Source of the DNA: an uncultured Lachnospiraceae bacterium
GTDB lineage: Bacteria; Bacillota; Clostridia; Lachnospirales; Lachnospiraceae
Length of the DNA: 9,702 nt
Reading direction: 5' to 3'
Assembly (NCBI GenBank): GCA_910585255.1
Contig: CAJUEI010000147.1
Coordinates: forward strand, 1 to 9,702
Every line of letters begins with the position of its first letter. Position 1 is the first letter of the stretch. This document shows positions 1 through 7,286 of the stretch, piece after piece. The notes under the pieces were generated by a model. The model ran no database searches and was not told the origin of the DNA. It worked only from the letters and a program-made list of their open reading frames with translations. The translations under genes and the position numbers were made by a program.

Positions 1-13
1 AAGGAATGAGCAG

Positions 14-289
14 ATGAAAAAACTTTCTACTGTCCTGGCAGAATATCTGACAGACACCCTTGAGATGCCGGGAGATATTGTTTACGGGGATGTCCTGATT
101 TCAATGAAAGGCTATCGAGAAGCCCATATCTGTAATTACCGCAGTATTATAGAATTTGACGATACCCAGATAAAACTGCAGGCTAAAAATTGTAAGTTAA
201 AGATAACGGGGAGGCAGCTGACGATTGTACAGTATACTTGTGAAGAGATGAGAATTAAGGGAATCATAACGGGAATTTCTTATTATTAA
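14..289 (+). CDS. yqfC: Sporulation protein YqfC (YabP/YqfC family)
   Basis: This is a 91-residue protein of the YabP/YqfC family, small proteins made during sporulation in Firmicutes; the biochemical role is not established. It shows the family layout: a basic start (MKKLS), a central beta-rich part with an N-Y-R-S-I-I-E-F segment (about residues 41-48), and a conserved C-terminal stretch with G-R-Q-L-T-I (66-71) and I-K-G-I-I (81-85). There is no signal peptide or membrane segment. The ATG follows AAGGA at 1-5 with an 8-nt spacer, so the gene is complete although its promoter lies outside the window. The next gene, yqfD, confirms the call because yqfC-yqfD is a conserved sporulation pair. 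In B. subtilis these genes are under mother-cell sigma-E control; that cannot be tested here. Confidence 0.88.
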   Translation: MKKLSTVLAEYLTDTLEMPGDIVYGDVLISMKGYREAHICNYRSIIEFDDTQIKLQAKNCKLKITGRQLTIVQYTCEEMRIKGIITGISYY

Positions 290-322
290 TTTTATTAATT
301 TCTGAATTATTAAGTTTATTAA
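283..322 (+). repeat. Four TTATTAA copies at the yqfC end and yqfC-yqfD gap
   Basis: The heptamer TTATTAA occurs at 283-289, 292-298, 307-313 and 316-322, as two pairs each with 9-nt spacing. The first copy includes the yqfC stop codon. A second small set, TTACGT/TTACGT/TTACAT, follows at 328, 339 and 348. The run is AT-rich and could be simple low-complexity sequence or an upstream element for yqfD. No dyad hairpin with a T-tract is seen, so it does not look like a terminator. Confidence 0.4.
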
Positions 323-411
323 GTGGATTACGTTAAAGTTACGTGGGTTACATAATATAGCAAGGCGGGGAAGCAGGGGGAGATTGGATATAGAAATTTG
401 CTGTTGCGGAT

Positions 412-420
412 AAAGGGGAG
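412..420 (+). promoter_or_regulatory. Ribosome binding site deciding the GTG start of yqfD
   Basis: AAAGGGGAG lies 7 nt before the GTG at 428. A longer reading from the TTG at 398 has its nearest purine-rich run (376-381) about 16 nt away, too far for a normal site. This favours the GTG start. Confidence 0.6.
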
Positions 421-427
421 AAAGAGA

Positions 428-1684
428 GTGGAATCAAATCGGTTTGCTTATTGGAAAGGCTATTTACAAATTCGGATAAAAAGCGGCTGCCCGGAACGGT
501 TCTTTAATATCTGTGCTTCTAAGAATATTAGGATATGGGAAATTCATTCTGTAGGAGAGGAATATGAGGGGTTTATTTTAATTCGTGATTTTAAAAAATT
601 ACTTTCTGTTGTAAGAAAGACAAGTACAAAACTGTCGATTAGGAATCGTTGCGGATTTCCTTTTTTTTTAAGAAATTGCCGGAAACGAAAGGGATATGTG
701 ATTGGATTTCTTTTCTTTTTTTTCATTTTATATTATAGTTCCTGTCATATTTGGGAGATACATATGGAAGGAAATCGGATTTATTCGAATGATATTTTAA
801 TGGATTATCTAAAGACATGCGGTGTTGTAAGCGGCATGAAAAAAAGTAAAGTATCCTGTCCTGAGATTGAGAGGCTGCTTCGAAATCAGTATGAGGATAT
901 TACATGGGTATCTGCTTCGATAGCCGGAAGCAGGCTTTTTATTCGAATTCAAGAAAATACAGATATTGAATTTTACTATGAGGAGAATCCGGCTGCTGCC
1001 GATTTGATTGCCGATCATGATGCAGTGATTACTTCGATTATTACCAGAAGCGGTACACCGCTGGTAAAAAAAGGAGATGAAGTAAAAAAAGGAGATATTT
1101 TGGTATCCTCTGAAGTGGTAATTTTTGACGATTTTGGTTCGGAGATGAGAAGAGAATATGTGCAGGCAGATGCGGATATTTTAGGAGAAGTGCTGTATTC
1201 TTATCAGGACAGACAGGCATACTTATATGAATATAAGCAGTATACTGGGAATGAAACGAATGGATATGCGGTGACATTTGGGAATAAACGGCTGTTTCTC
1301 TGGGTTTTGCCAGTACAATATGAAGCCTTTGACTGTGTTTCAGATTTATCAGAAATTCGGCTTGGTGCAAATTTTTATCTTCCCATTTCTCTAGAGAAAT
1401 GGTACTATAAAGAATATGCGGTTTATCAAGGAGAATATAGTAAAGAAGAGGCAGAACAGATCCTATTAGAAAGAAAAAATCAAAATTTTCAAAATTTTAT
1501 TGAAAAAGGACTTCAAATTATAAAAAATGATGTTAAAATAGCAATAGAAAAGAATGAGGCGGTTGCTTCCGGTACGGTTGTGGTGCAGCAGAAGATTGGA
1601 GCGAGGATAGGGCAAAACAGTACGGAATACCGTGAAGAACATTCTTTTGAAGGAACCGAAGAGTCCTTTCAAAAAATTGAATAG
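428..1684 (+). CDS. yqfD: Sporulation protein YqfD
   Basis: This is a 418-residue membrane protein of the YqfD family, needed for efficient sporulation in Bacillus; its molecular activity is unknown. The N-terminal domain carries the family signature G-Y-L-Q-I (11-15), P-E-R-F (22-25) and I-W-E-I (36-39). One hydrophobic, Phe-rich membrane helix lies at about 89-107. The part after it (about 108-180) looks like a POTRA/FtsQ-type alpha-beta unit, which is my inference. Residues about 199-230 form a lipoyl/barrel-sandwich-like segment with a repeated V-K-K-G-D (213-217 and 219-223). The length is close to B. subtilis YqfD (about 400). I chose the GTG start for its ribosome binding site; a TTG at 398 would add ten residues. 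The gene is 138 nt after yqfC and 18 nt before phoH. Long T runs at 661-669 and 716-723 lie in frame without breaking it. Confidence 0.87.
   Translation: MESNRFAYWKGYLQIRIKSGCPERFFNICASKNIRIWEIHSVGEEYEGFILIRDFKKLLSVVRKTSTKLSIRNRCGFPFFLRNCRKRKGYVIGFLFFFFILYYSSCHIWEIHMEGNRIYSNDILMDYLKTCGVVSGMKKSKVSCPEIERLLRNQYEDITWVSASIAGSRLFIRIQENTDIEFYYEENPAAADLIADHDAVITSIITRSGTPLVKKGDEVKKGDILVSSEVVIFDDFGSEMRREYVQADADILGEVLYSYQDRQAYLYEYKQYTGNETNGYAVTFGNKRLFLWVLPVQYEAFDCVSDLSEIRLGANFYLPISLEKWYYKEYAVYQGEYSKEEAEQILLERKNQNFQNFIEKGLQIIKNDVKIAIEKNEAVASGTVVVQQKIGARIGQNSTEYREEHSFEGTEESFQKIE
1064..1096 (+). repeat. 15-nt direct repeat with A7-GGAG inside yqfD
   Basis: GTAAAAAAAGGAGAT occurs at 1064-1078 and again, identical, at 1082-1096, 18 nt apart. 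Each copy encodes V-K-K-G-D. The protein repeat is expected in the barrel-sandwich segment of YqfD, so the DNA repeat may only reflect codon choice. Each copy does combine a run of seven A with a Shine-Dalgarno-like GGAG. Confidence 0.75.
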
Positions 1685-1702
1685 AGGGAGAAGAAAAACA
1701 AG

Positions 1703-2707
1703 ATGGCAATTACAGAAATACGAATGGATTTTCCTTCTGACCAAGGAAGCAATATCTTTGGTCAGTATGACCGCTATATGAAAAAAATTGAGAAGACACT
1801 TCATGTAACATTGATTGCGAGAGATGCAGAGATCAAGATTATTGGAACGGAACTTGCAGGGCAGCGGGCAAAGCAGGTGCTCCATCAGCTTGTGACATTG
1901 GCAGAGAGAGGAACGGAGATTACAGAACAGCAGGTGGATTATGCGTTGGCTTTAACATTTGAGAATAAGGCAGAGGCAGTGGTGGAATTGGATGAAAATG
2001 TAATTGCCCGTACTGTAATGGGAAAACCAATTAAACCGAAGACGCTTGGACAGAAACACTATGTCGATTTGATTCGGGAAAAGACGATTGTATTTGGGCT
2101 TGGACCTGCCGGAACGGGAAAAACCTATTTGGCGATGGCAATGGCAATTCAGGCATTTAAGGATAATGAGATAGGAAGGATTATCTTAACCCGTCCGGCA
2201 ATTGAGGCAGGGGAGAAATTGGGATTCCTTCCGGGAGATCTGCAGAGCAAAGTCGATCCCTATCTGCGTCCGCTGTATGATGCGTTATATCAGATTATGG
2301 GACCTGACAGTTTTCTTCACAATACAGAGAAGGGATTGATTGAGGTTGCACCGCTTGCTTATATGAGAGGGCGTACATTGGACAATGCCTATATTATTTT
2401 GGACGAAGCACAGAATACGACACCGGCACAGATGAAGATGTTCTTGACTAGAATCGGATTTGGTTCTAAAGTAATTATAACGGGGGATTTGTCACAGAAG
2501 GATCTTCCGGCAGGGCAGCAGTCTGGTTTGGATGTGGCAGTAAAGGTATTGGCTCATTTGGAGGATATTGGATTTTGCCGTCTTACCAGTCAGGATGTCG
2601 TTCGTCATCCATTAGTACAAAAGATTGTAAAAGCATATGAAGCATATGAGAAGAAAGAAACGGAAAAGAAAAATAGAATCGGAAAAGGAAAGGATGTAAG
2701 AAACTAA
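1703..2707 (+). CDS. phoH: PhoH-like ATPase
   Basis: This is a 334-residue cytoplasmic P-loop NTPase of the PhoH family (superfamily 1 helicase-like fold), linked in many bacteria to RNA metabolism beside ybeY. The N-terminal 100 or so residues form the PhoH accessory region with an HVTLIARDAEIKIIG segment (34-48) resembling a KH-type RNA-binding fold (inference). The ATPase core has Walker A GPAGTGKT (134-141), R-P-A-I-E-A-G-E (164-171), Walker B IILDEAQ (231-237), G-D-L-S-Q (261-265) and R-H-P-L-V (301-305), all intact. The last 20 residues are Lys/Glu-rich. Length is close to the usual 320-330. A purine-rich GAGGGAGAAG lies upstream of the ATG. The gene begins 18 nt after yqfD and ends 4 nt before the HD-domain gene, so it is probably part of one transcript with them. 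Confidence 0.95.
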   Translation: MAITEIRMDFPSDQGSNIFGQYDRYMKKIEKTLHVTLIARDAEIKIIGTELAGQRAKQVLHQLVTLAERGTEITEQQVDYALALTFENKAEAVVELDENVIARTVMGKPIKPKTLGQKHYVDLIREKTIVFGLGPAGTGKTYLAMAMAIQAFKDNEIGRIILTRPAIEAGEKLGFLPGDLQSKVDPYLRPLYDALYQIMGPDSFLHNTEKGLIEVAPLAYMRGRTLDNAYIILDEAQNTTPAQMKMFLTRIGFGSKVIITGDLSQKDLPAGQQSGLDVAVKVLAHLEDIGFCRLTSQDVVRHPLVQKIVKAYEAYEKKETEKKNRIGKGKDVRN

Positions 2708-2711
2708 AAAG

Positions 2712-3962
2712 ATGAAAGAACAACAAATAAGAGAGAGAAAAGAATCAGAAAGTGGGGAGGCAAAAACCTATCTTTTTTTACAGATAGCACTTGCAGCGGT
2801 CTCACTGATTACCATTATGGCGGGTTCTTTTTATTTTGAAAAATACCAGGAGGAATGGGTGACAAGTCTAATCGTAACGCTGCTTTTAGGTGTGATATAT
2901 GGCAGAGTGCTAAGAGACTATGCCAGTCAGTGGAAGGCGGTCTTATTGCTGCATATCTTAATGATGGTTTTGATTACAGTGGGATTTTTGGCAGATGGAT
3001 TTTATAAACCGATTGCATTTGCTCCAGTGCTGATCGGAAGTTTTTTAATGCCGGAGGCAGGACTTGCTGCTGCAGTCTTTTATGGGATAACAGCGGTGCT
3101 TTATACAATGGAAACGGGAGAACTTTTGATGCTCTATTTGTTGGCCGCAGGAGTGGGAATTTATTTTTTGGGTGATTTTTTTTCTTCTGAGTCGATCACA
3201 AAGAGAGTGGGTGCAGTTGTGGCTTTGTTTGTCCTGCAGGCAGTTGGAACGATATTGTTTCGTTTCTATATGTATCGGGAGATAGAGGTGCCGGCTGCTG
3301 TTATCAGCGGTGCTATATTGGCCGGTGTAACAGGGGTATTTTCTTTTCTTATGCCGCTTTTGTTTTTCCGTGCAGCAGAACAGACGCCGCATACCGACCA
3401 TTTGGAGCGGAAAGAAAAAAAGCCAAAAGAAGGAAAGCAGAGGAAAAAGAGAAAATCTGGACAGAGTTTACTGCTGGATGAAGAGAGTGAATTATTTCAG
3501 CGGTTAAAGGCAAACGAAGAACTTTATCAGCATAGTTTAAATGTGGCAAGAATTGCAGAAGGAGTGGCGGCTTCTGTAGATGCCGATCGTACACTGGTAA
3601 GAGCCGGGGCAATGTATCACGATATTGGAAAGCTGACAGGCGGAGAAGATTATGTGACAGAAGGAGTGGCACTTTGTCGGGAAAATCAGGTACTGGATCG
3701 GGTAATCCGCTTAATTGAAGAACACAATGTCAATTATAAAATTCCTACCTCAAAAGAGGCGGCGGCGGTTATGCTTGCGGATACTATTGTTAGTACGATG
3801 GAATTCAATCAAAAGAAGGGAAAAGAAACCAACCCGGAATTATTAGTAGAAAAGATTTTTAAAATTCGAAAGGAAAAGGGAGCCTTAGAGGCATCTGGTA
3901 TAACAGAGATTGAGTTAGAGCTGATGGAAGAGGCGATGAAAAAGGAGGTCGGGGTACTGTGA
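2712..3962 (+). CDS. Short HDIG-domain membrane protein in the YqfF/PgpH position
   Basis: This is a 416-residue membrane protein with a C-terminal HD phosphohydrolase domain. Hydrophobic segments lie at about 20-42, 50-66, 77-95, 100-133, 138-156, 167-187 and 194-220, then a Lys/Arg/Glu-rich linker (231-249). The HD domain shows H274, H303-D304 (H-D-I-G-K, 303-307), H338 and D357 in a V-M-L-A-D context, as in PgpH. Its place between phoH and ybeY is that of B. subtilis yqfF (pgpH), a cyclic-di-AMP phosphodiesterase of about 700 residues. Two parts are reduced: the large extracellular N-terminal domain is absent, and only about 50 residues separate HDIGK from the distal Asp, against about 100 in PgpH, so part of the second metal-site histidine set is missing. 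Whether it still cleaves cyclic-di-AMP is unclear. The ATG has no close Shine-Dalgarno site; coupling to phoH, which ends 4 nt upstream, is likely. Confidence 0.85.
   Translation: MKEQQIRERKESESGEAKTYLFLQIALAAVSLITIMAGSFYFEKYQEEWVTSLIVTLLLGVIYGRVLRDYASQWKAVLLLHILMMVLITVGFLADGFYKPIAFAPVLIGSFLMPEAGLAAAVFYGITAVLYTMETGELLMLYLLAAGVGIYFLGDFFSSESITKRVGAVVALFVLQAVGTILFRFYMYREIEVPAAVISGAILAGVTGVFSFLMPLLFFRAAEQTPHTDHLERKEKKPKEGKQRKKRKSGQSLLLDEESELFQRLKANEELYQHSLNVARIAEGVAASVDADRTLVRAGAMYHDIGKLTGGEDYVTEGVALCRENQVLDRVIRLIEEHNVNYKIPTSKEAAAVMLADTIVSTMEFNQKKGKETNPELLVEKIFKIRKEKGALEASGITEIELELMEEAMKKEVGVL
3941..3949 (+). promoter_or_regulatory. Strong ribosome binding site for ybeY
   Basis: AAAGGAGGT lies inside the 3' end of the HD-domain gene, 9 nt before the GTG at 3959. 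It supports a GTG start that overlaps the upstream stop codon in the form GTGA (3959-3962). Confidence 0.75.
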
Positions 3963-4453
3963 CAATTACAATTGAATATGAAACAGAGATACCGCTTTCG
4001 ATTTCGTATCGTCCTTTAATTGAAGCTGTAGTGGAAGCGGCTGTGGAGTATGAGGCATGTCCCTATGAAGCGGAGGTAACAGTTCTTTTAACGGATAATG
4101 AAGCAATTAGGCAGATTAACTTTGAACAGCGGAAGATAGATGCCCCGACAGATGTACTGTCCTTTCCAATGCAGGAATATCCGGCACCATCTGATTTTTC
4201 AGAGATAGAAGAACAGATCGATGCATTTCATCCAGAGACAGGAGAACTTTTATTAGGGGATATTGTGATTTCTGTAGAAAAGGTATTAGAGCAGGCTTCC
4301 AAATATGGACATTCAAAAGAGAGAGAATTGGGATTTTTGGTTGCACACAGTATGCTGCATCTATTTGGATATGATCATATGGAAGAAGACGAAGCAAAAA
4401 GAATGGAAAAAAAACAGGAGGAAATTCTGCAGGGGCTGGGGTTAGTCCGATAG
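3959..4453 (+). CDS. ybeY: Endoribonuclease YbeY (rRNA maturation factor)
   Basis: This is a 164-residue metal-dependent single-strand endoribonuclease of the UPF0054 family, involved in 16S rRNA 3' maturation and ribosome quality control in other bacteria. The zinc-binding signature H-S-M-L-H-L-F-G-Y-D-H spans 130-140, giving ligands H130, H134 and H140. The upstream family motif is also intact: R58, then D-A-P-T-D-V-L-S-F-P (61-70), and L-L-G-D-I-V-I-S (98-105). Length is typical (150-170). It starts with GTG, overlaps the HD-domain gene by 4 nt and has a strong ribosome binding site, so translation is probably coupled. phoH and an HD-domain gene beside ybeY is a conserved Firmicute arrangement. 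Unlike Bacillus, dgkA, cdd and era do not follow; a DUF3048 lipoprotein gene does. Confidence 0.96.
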   Translation: MTITIEYETEIPLSISYRPLIEAVVEAAVEYEACPYEAEVTVLLTDNEAIRQINFEQRKIDAPTDVLSFPMQEYPAPSDFSEIEEQIDAFHPETGELLLGDIVISVEKVLEQASKYGHSKERELGFLVAHSMLHLFGYDHMEEDEAKRMEKKQEEILQGLGLVR

Positions 4454-4482
4454 AAAACAACAGATAAAAGAAAAACTTGCAG

Positions 4483-4489
4483 AAGGAAG
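4483..4489 (+). promoter_or_regulatory. Ribosome binding site fixing the start of the DUF3048 gene
   Basis: AAGGAAG lies 5 nt before the ATG at 4495. A TTG at 4477 in the same frame would put this site inside the coding region and add six charged residues before the signal peptide, so the ATG is preferred. Confidence 0.65.
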
Positions 4490-4494
4490 AAAAA

Positions 4495-5586
4495 ATGAAG
4501 AAAAAGCGATTAGCAGGAATTTGTATGGCGGCAGTTGTATTGCTGGCTGGCTGCGGGACAAATACAAATGAAAAGGTGACCAATAAAACAGAGCCGACAA
4601 CGGCAAAAGAGACACAGGAAACGACAACCGTAGCCCCTCTGGTGATTGGTGACAATCAGGGTACGGAGATAAATAGTCATGAAGGAATGATAAAGAGCAA
4701 ACTGACCGGAGAATGGGTCGATCCGGAGAATGGCAATCGAAGACCGATTGCGGTGATGTTAAATAATATTAAAGAGGCTATTCCGCAGAGCTCGATTGAA
4801 GCGGCAGATATTATTTATGAGGCACCGGTGGAAGGCGGAATTACTCGTCTGATGGGAATTTATGAAAACTTTGACGAGCTGGATAAAATCGGGTCGGTGC
4901 GAAGCAGCCGTCTGTATTATTGCTACTTTGCAAAAGAATTCGATGCTGTTTATGTACACTGGGGACAGGCAATCTATGCACAGGATTTGTTAAACAGTTC
5001 TAATATTGACAATTTAAACGGATTAGAATTAGAAGGTTCGACCTTTTTTCGGAGTTCCGACCGGGTCGCACCGCACAATGGCTATACCAGCGGGGAACGT
5101 CTGCTTGCCGGAATTGAGAAAAAGGGATACCGCACCGATTATGCAAGTGATTATAAGCAGAAATTTCTCTTTGCGGAGCAGGAGGTGACACTGCCAGACG
5201 GAGTTTCCGCTAAGAAAGTAACGCCGGGGTATGCGGTCAATAAGCCATGGTTTGAATATAACGAATCGGACGGGCTGTACTATCGATATCAGTATGGAGC
5301 AGAACAGATTGACAAAGAGACCGGAAATCAGATTGCTTATAAAAATATTATTATGCAGACCGTGAATTATTATGATTATGGGGACGGTTATTATTATATT
5401 TATACCACCGGAAATGGAAATGGAAAGTATATTACCAACGGAAAGGCAATTGATATTACCTGGAAGAAAGATACCGAATTTGGGGTAACAAGATACTATG
5501 ATACGTCTGGTAAGGAGATTACGATTAATCCTGGAAAAACTTGGGTATGTATTATACAAAATTCAGGAAATATCTCAATCGAATAG
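4495..5586 (+). CDS. DUF3048 domain lipoprotein (YerB-like)
   Basis: This is a 363-residue exported lipoprotein. Residues 1-20 are a lipoprotein signal peptide: basic start (MKKKR), hydrophobic core, and lipobox L-A-G-C with the lipid-bearing Cys at 20. A Thr/Lys/Glu-rich linker (22-46) follows. The N-terminal DUF3048 domain has R-P-I-A-V-M-L-N-N (83-91), A-A-D-I-I-Y-E-A (103-110), E-G-G-I-T-R (113-118), G-S-V-R-S-S-R (133-139) and R-V-A-P-H-N (190-195). The C-terminal DUF3048 part runs from about 245 to 354 and ends with N-P-G-K-T-W. The family, which includes B. subtilis YerB, has no established biochemical function. The protein should sit on the outer face of the cytoplasmic membrane. The gene is 41 nt after ybeY and 26 nt before the flippase gene, with no promoter or terminator seen between, so joint transcription is plausible. 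Confidence 0.9.
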   Translation: MKKKRLAGICMAAVVLLAGCGTNTNEKVTNKTEPTTAKETQETTTVAPLVIGDNQGTEINSHEGMIKSKLTGEWVDPENGNRRPIAVMLNNIKEAIPQSSIEAADIIYEAPVEGGITRLMGIYENFDELDKIGSVRSSRLYYCYFAKEFDAVYVHWGQAIYAQDLLNSSNIDNLNGLELEGSTFFRSSDRVAPHNGYTSGERLLAGIEKKGYRTDYASDYKQKFLFAEQEVTLPDGVSAKKVTPGYAVNKPWFEYNESDGLYYRYQYGAEQIDKETGNQIAYKNIIMQTVNYYDYGDGYYYIYTTGNGNGKYITNGKAIDITWKKDTEFGVTRYYDTSGKEITINPGKTWVCIIQNSGNISIE

Positions 5587-5612
5587 GCGTTTAGAAAGGG
5601 TTGGAGCATGGA

Positions 5613-7271
5613 ATGAAAAAGAAGAAAAAACGCTCAAATTTTATCGTTCAGGGTAGTATTCTGGCGATTGCAAGTATTATTGTCCGCTTAATCGGGCTGG
5701 TTTACAGGATACCGCTTACGAATGTGATTGGCGATGAAGGAATGGGATATTATTCTTATGCTTATGAACCATATGCAGTTATGCTTCTTTTATCTTATCA
5801 CGGACTGCCGACAGCCGTGTCAAAACTGGTTGCGGAGAAAAATGGAGAGGGCAGATACCGAAGTTCGTATCGTGTATTTAAGACAGGGATGTGGCTTGCC
5901 GTTGTAATTGGTGCAATTACAGGAGCACTGCTGTGGTTTGGGGCAGATTTTATCGCCGGAACGTTAAACCATCAGCCGATGAGTTCTTATGCACTTAAGG
6001 TTTTAGGTCCTACCTTATTTATTCTTTCTATTATGGGAATTCTTCGCGGATATTTTCAGGGAACAGGAACGATGGTTCCTACGGCAGTTTCTCAGATTTT
6101 GGAAGCAGTGGTCAATGCCATTATCAGTGTAGTAGCTGCTACCATTTTATTTACAGAGGGAAAAAAATTTGATCTGGTGACAGGAACAAAGTCTTTTGCA
6201 GAGGCCTATGGTGCTGCTGGCGGCACACTTGGAACCTGTGCAGGGGCTTTGGCAGCACTTCTTTTTCTGCTGTTTGTCTACAGTATTTATAAGAGAGTGA
6301 TTCGAAAACAGATTCGAAGAGATCGAGTAAAAGAAATGGAATCTTATAAAAAGATTATTCGTCTTCTTTTTTTGATATCAGCTCCGATTGTATTAAGCTC
6401 GATTATTATGAATATCGGAACTTTTGTAGATGCAGCGATATTCAGCCGGATTATGCAGGGAACGTTTAAGATTCCAAAGGAAACGGTAGCGGCTAGTTGG
6501 GGAATTTTTACCAATAAATATAAAATATTGATTATGGTTCCGGTGGCAATCGCAACGGCACTTGCTACTTCCATTGTGCCGGATTTCAGTGAAGAGATGG
6601 CAGCCGGACATGAGGGGCGTGTGGTGAATAAAATCGGCTATGCAATTCGGTTTACTATGATTGTATCCATTCCTTGTGCGGTGGGGCTGAGTGTTTTGGC
6701 GACACCGATTTTAAAGCTTTTGTTTGAAAATGTACAGGCAACGGATATTAATCTGCTTCGCTATGGGTCTGTAGCAGCAGTGGTATATTCCCTTTCTACG
6801 GTATCCAATGCGATTCTTCAGGGAGTGAATCAATTTAATAAGCCGGTGATTCATGCCGGAGTCGGCTTGGTGCTGCATGTGATTTTATTGGCACTTTCGG
6901 TTCGATTTCTTCGAGCTGGTATCTATGGAGTAATGGTGGCTTATATTATTTTTGCATTGGTGATCTGCATTTTAAATGCATTGGAGATTCGGCGGGTGTT
7001 AAAGTACCGGCAGGAGATGATTCGAACCTTTCTTTTGCCTATTGCCTGTTCTGTAATTATGGGGGCGGCTGTATTTGGAATCTACTTTGGACTTCATAAG
7101 GTAATGGGAGAGGAAAAATTATTTTTTCCGGTTTTGATTTCTATTTTAATCGGTGCCGTTTTATATGGGGTTTTATTGTTGGTATTAAAGGGAATTAATG
7201 AAAATGATTTGTATAATATTCCAAAGGGAGAACACTTGGTTGTATTTTTAAAGAAAATACATTTGTTATAG
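5613..7271 (+). CDS. MurJ/SpoVB-superfamily polysaccharide (lipid-linked precursor) flippase
   Basis: This is a 552-residue integral membrane protein of the MOP exporter superfamily (polysaccharide synthesis/MATE-like fold), with about 14 hydrophobic segments from residue 10 to 527. Characteristic sites are a Lys-rich cytoplasmic start, R-L-I-G-L-V-Y-R (25-32), the P-Y...S-Y-H-G-L-P-T-A-V-S-K-L-V stretch (53-73), R-G-Y-F-Q-G-T-G-T-M (145-154) followed by P-T-A-V-S-Q-I-L-E (156-164), and a basic loop at 227-249. These resemble B. subtilis YtgP (MurJ-type lipid II flippase, about 544 residues) and SpoVB (about 518). Sequence alone does not say whether it serves vegetative wall or spore cortex synthesis, so I give no symbol. 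The ATG at 5613 is preferred, with GGAG at 5603-5606; a TTG at 5601 would add four residues. It is 26 nt after the DUF3048 gene. Confidence 0.9.
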   Translation: MKKKKKRSNFIVQGSILAIASIIVRLIGLVYRIPLTNVIGDEGMGYYSYAYEPYAVMLLLSYHGLPTAVSKLVAEKNGEGRYRSSYRVFKTGMWLAVVIGAITGALLWFGADFIAGTLNHQPMSSYALKVLGPTLFILSIMGILRGYFQGTGTMVPTAVSQILEAVVNAIISVVAATILFTEGKKFDLVTGTKSFAEAYGAAGGTLGTCAGALAALLFLLFVYSIYKRVIRKQIRRDRVKEMESYKKIIRLLFLISAPIVLSSIIMNIGTFVDAAIFSRIMQGTFKIPKETVAASWGIFTNKYKILIMVPVAIATALATSIVPDFSEEMAAGHEGRVVNKIGYAIRFTMIVSIPCAVGLSVLATPILKLLFENVQATDINLLRYGSVAAVVYSLSTVSNAILQGVNQFNKPVIHAGVGLVLHVILLALSVRFLRAGIYGVMVAYIIFALVICILNALEIRRVLKYRQEMIRTFLLPIACSVIMGAAVFGIYFGLHKVMGEEKLFFPVLISILIGAVLYGVLLLVLKGINENDLYNIPKGEHLVVFLKKIHLL

Positions 7272-7286
7272 AAAGTTACAGGTTTT

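Noticed and set aside
398..427. TTG start extending yqfD by ten residues
   Set aside because: The nearest purine-rich run is about 16 nt upstream, whereas the GTG at 428 has AAAGGGGAG at a 7-nt spacing and gives the usual N-terminus of the family.
661..723. T runs considered as terminator tails
   Set aside because: No GC-rich hairpin precedes either run and both lie inside the intact yqfD frame.
4116..4655. Long antisense open reading frame (179 codons) across ybeY and the DUF3048 gene
   Set aside because: It lies opposite two well-supported genes, resembles no family I recognise, and has the low-complexity Ser/Phe/Pro composition expected from the complement of A/G-rich coding DNA.
5029..5559. 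Antisense open reading frame (176 codons) opposite the DUF3048 gene
   Set aside because: It is an Ile-rich shadow of Asn/Tyr codons on the + strand, with no ribosome binding context or family motif.
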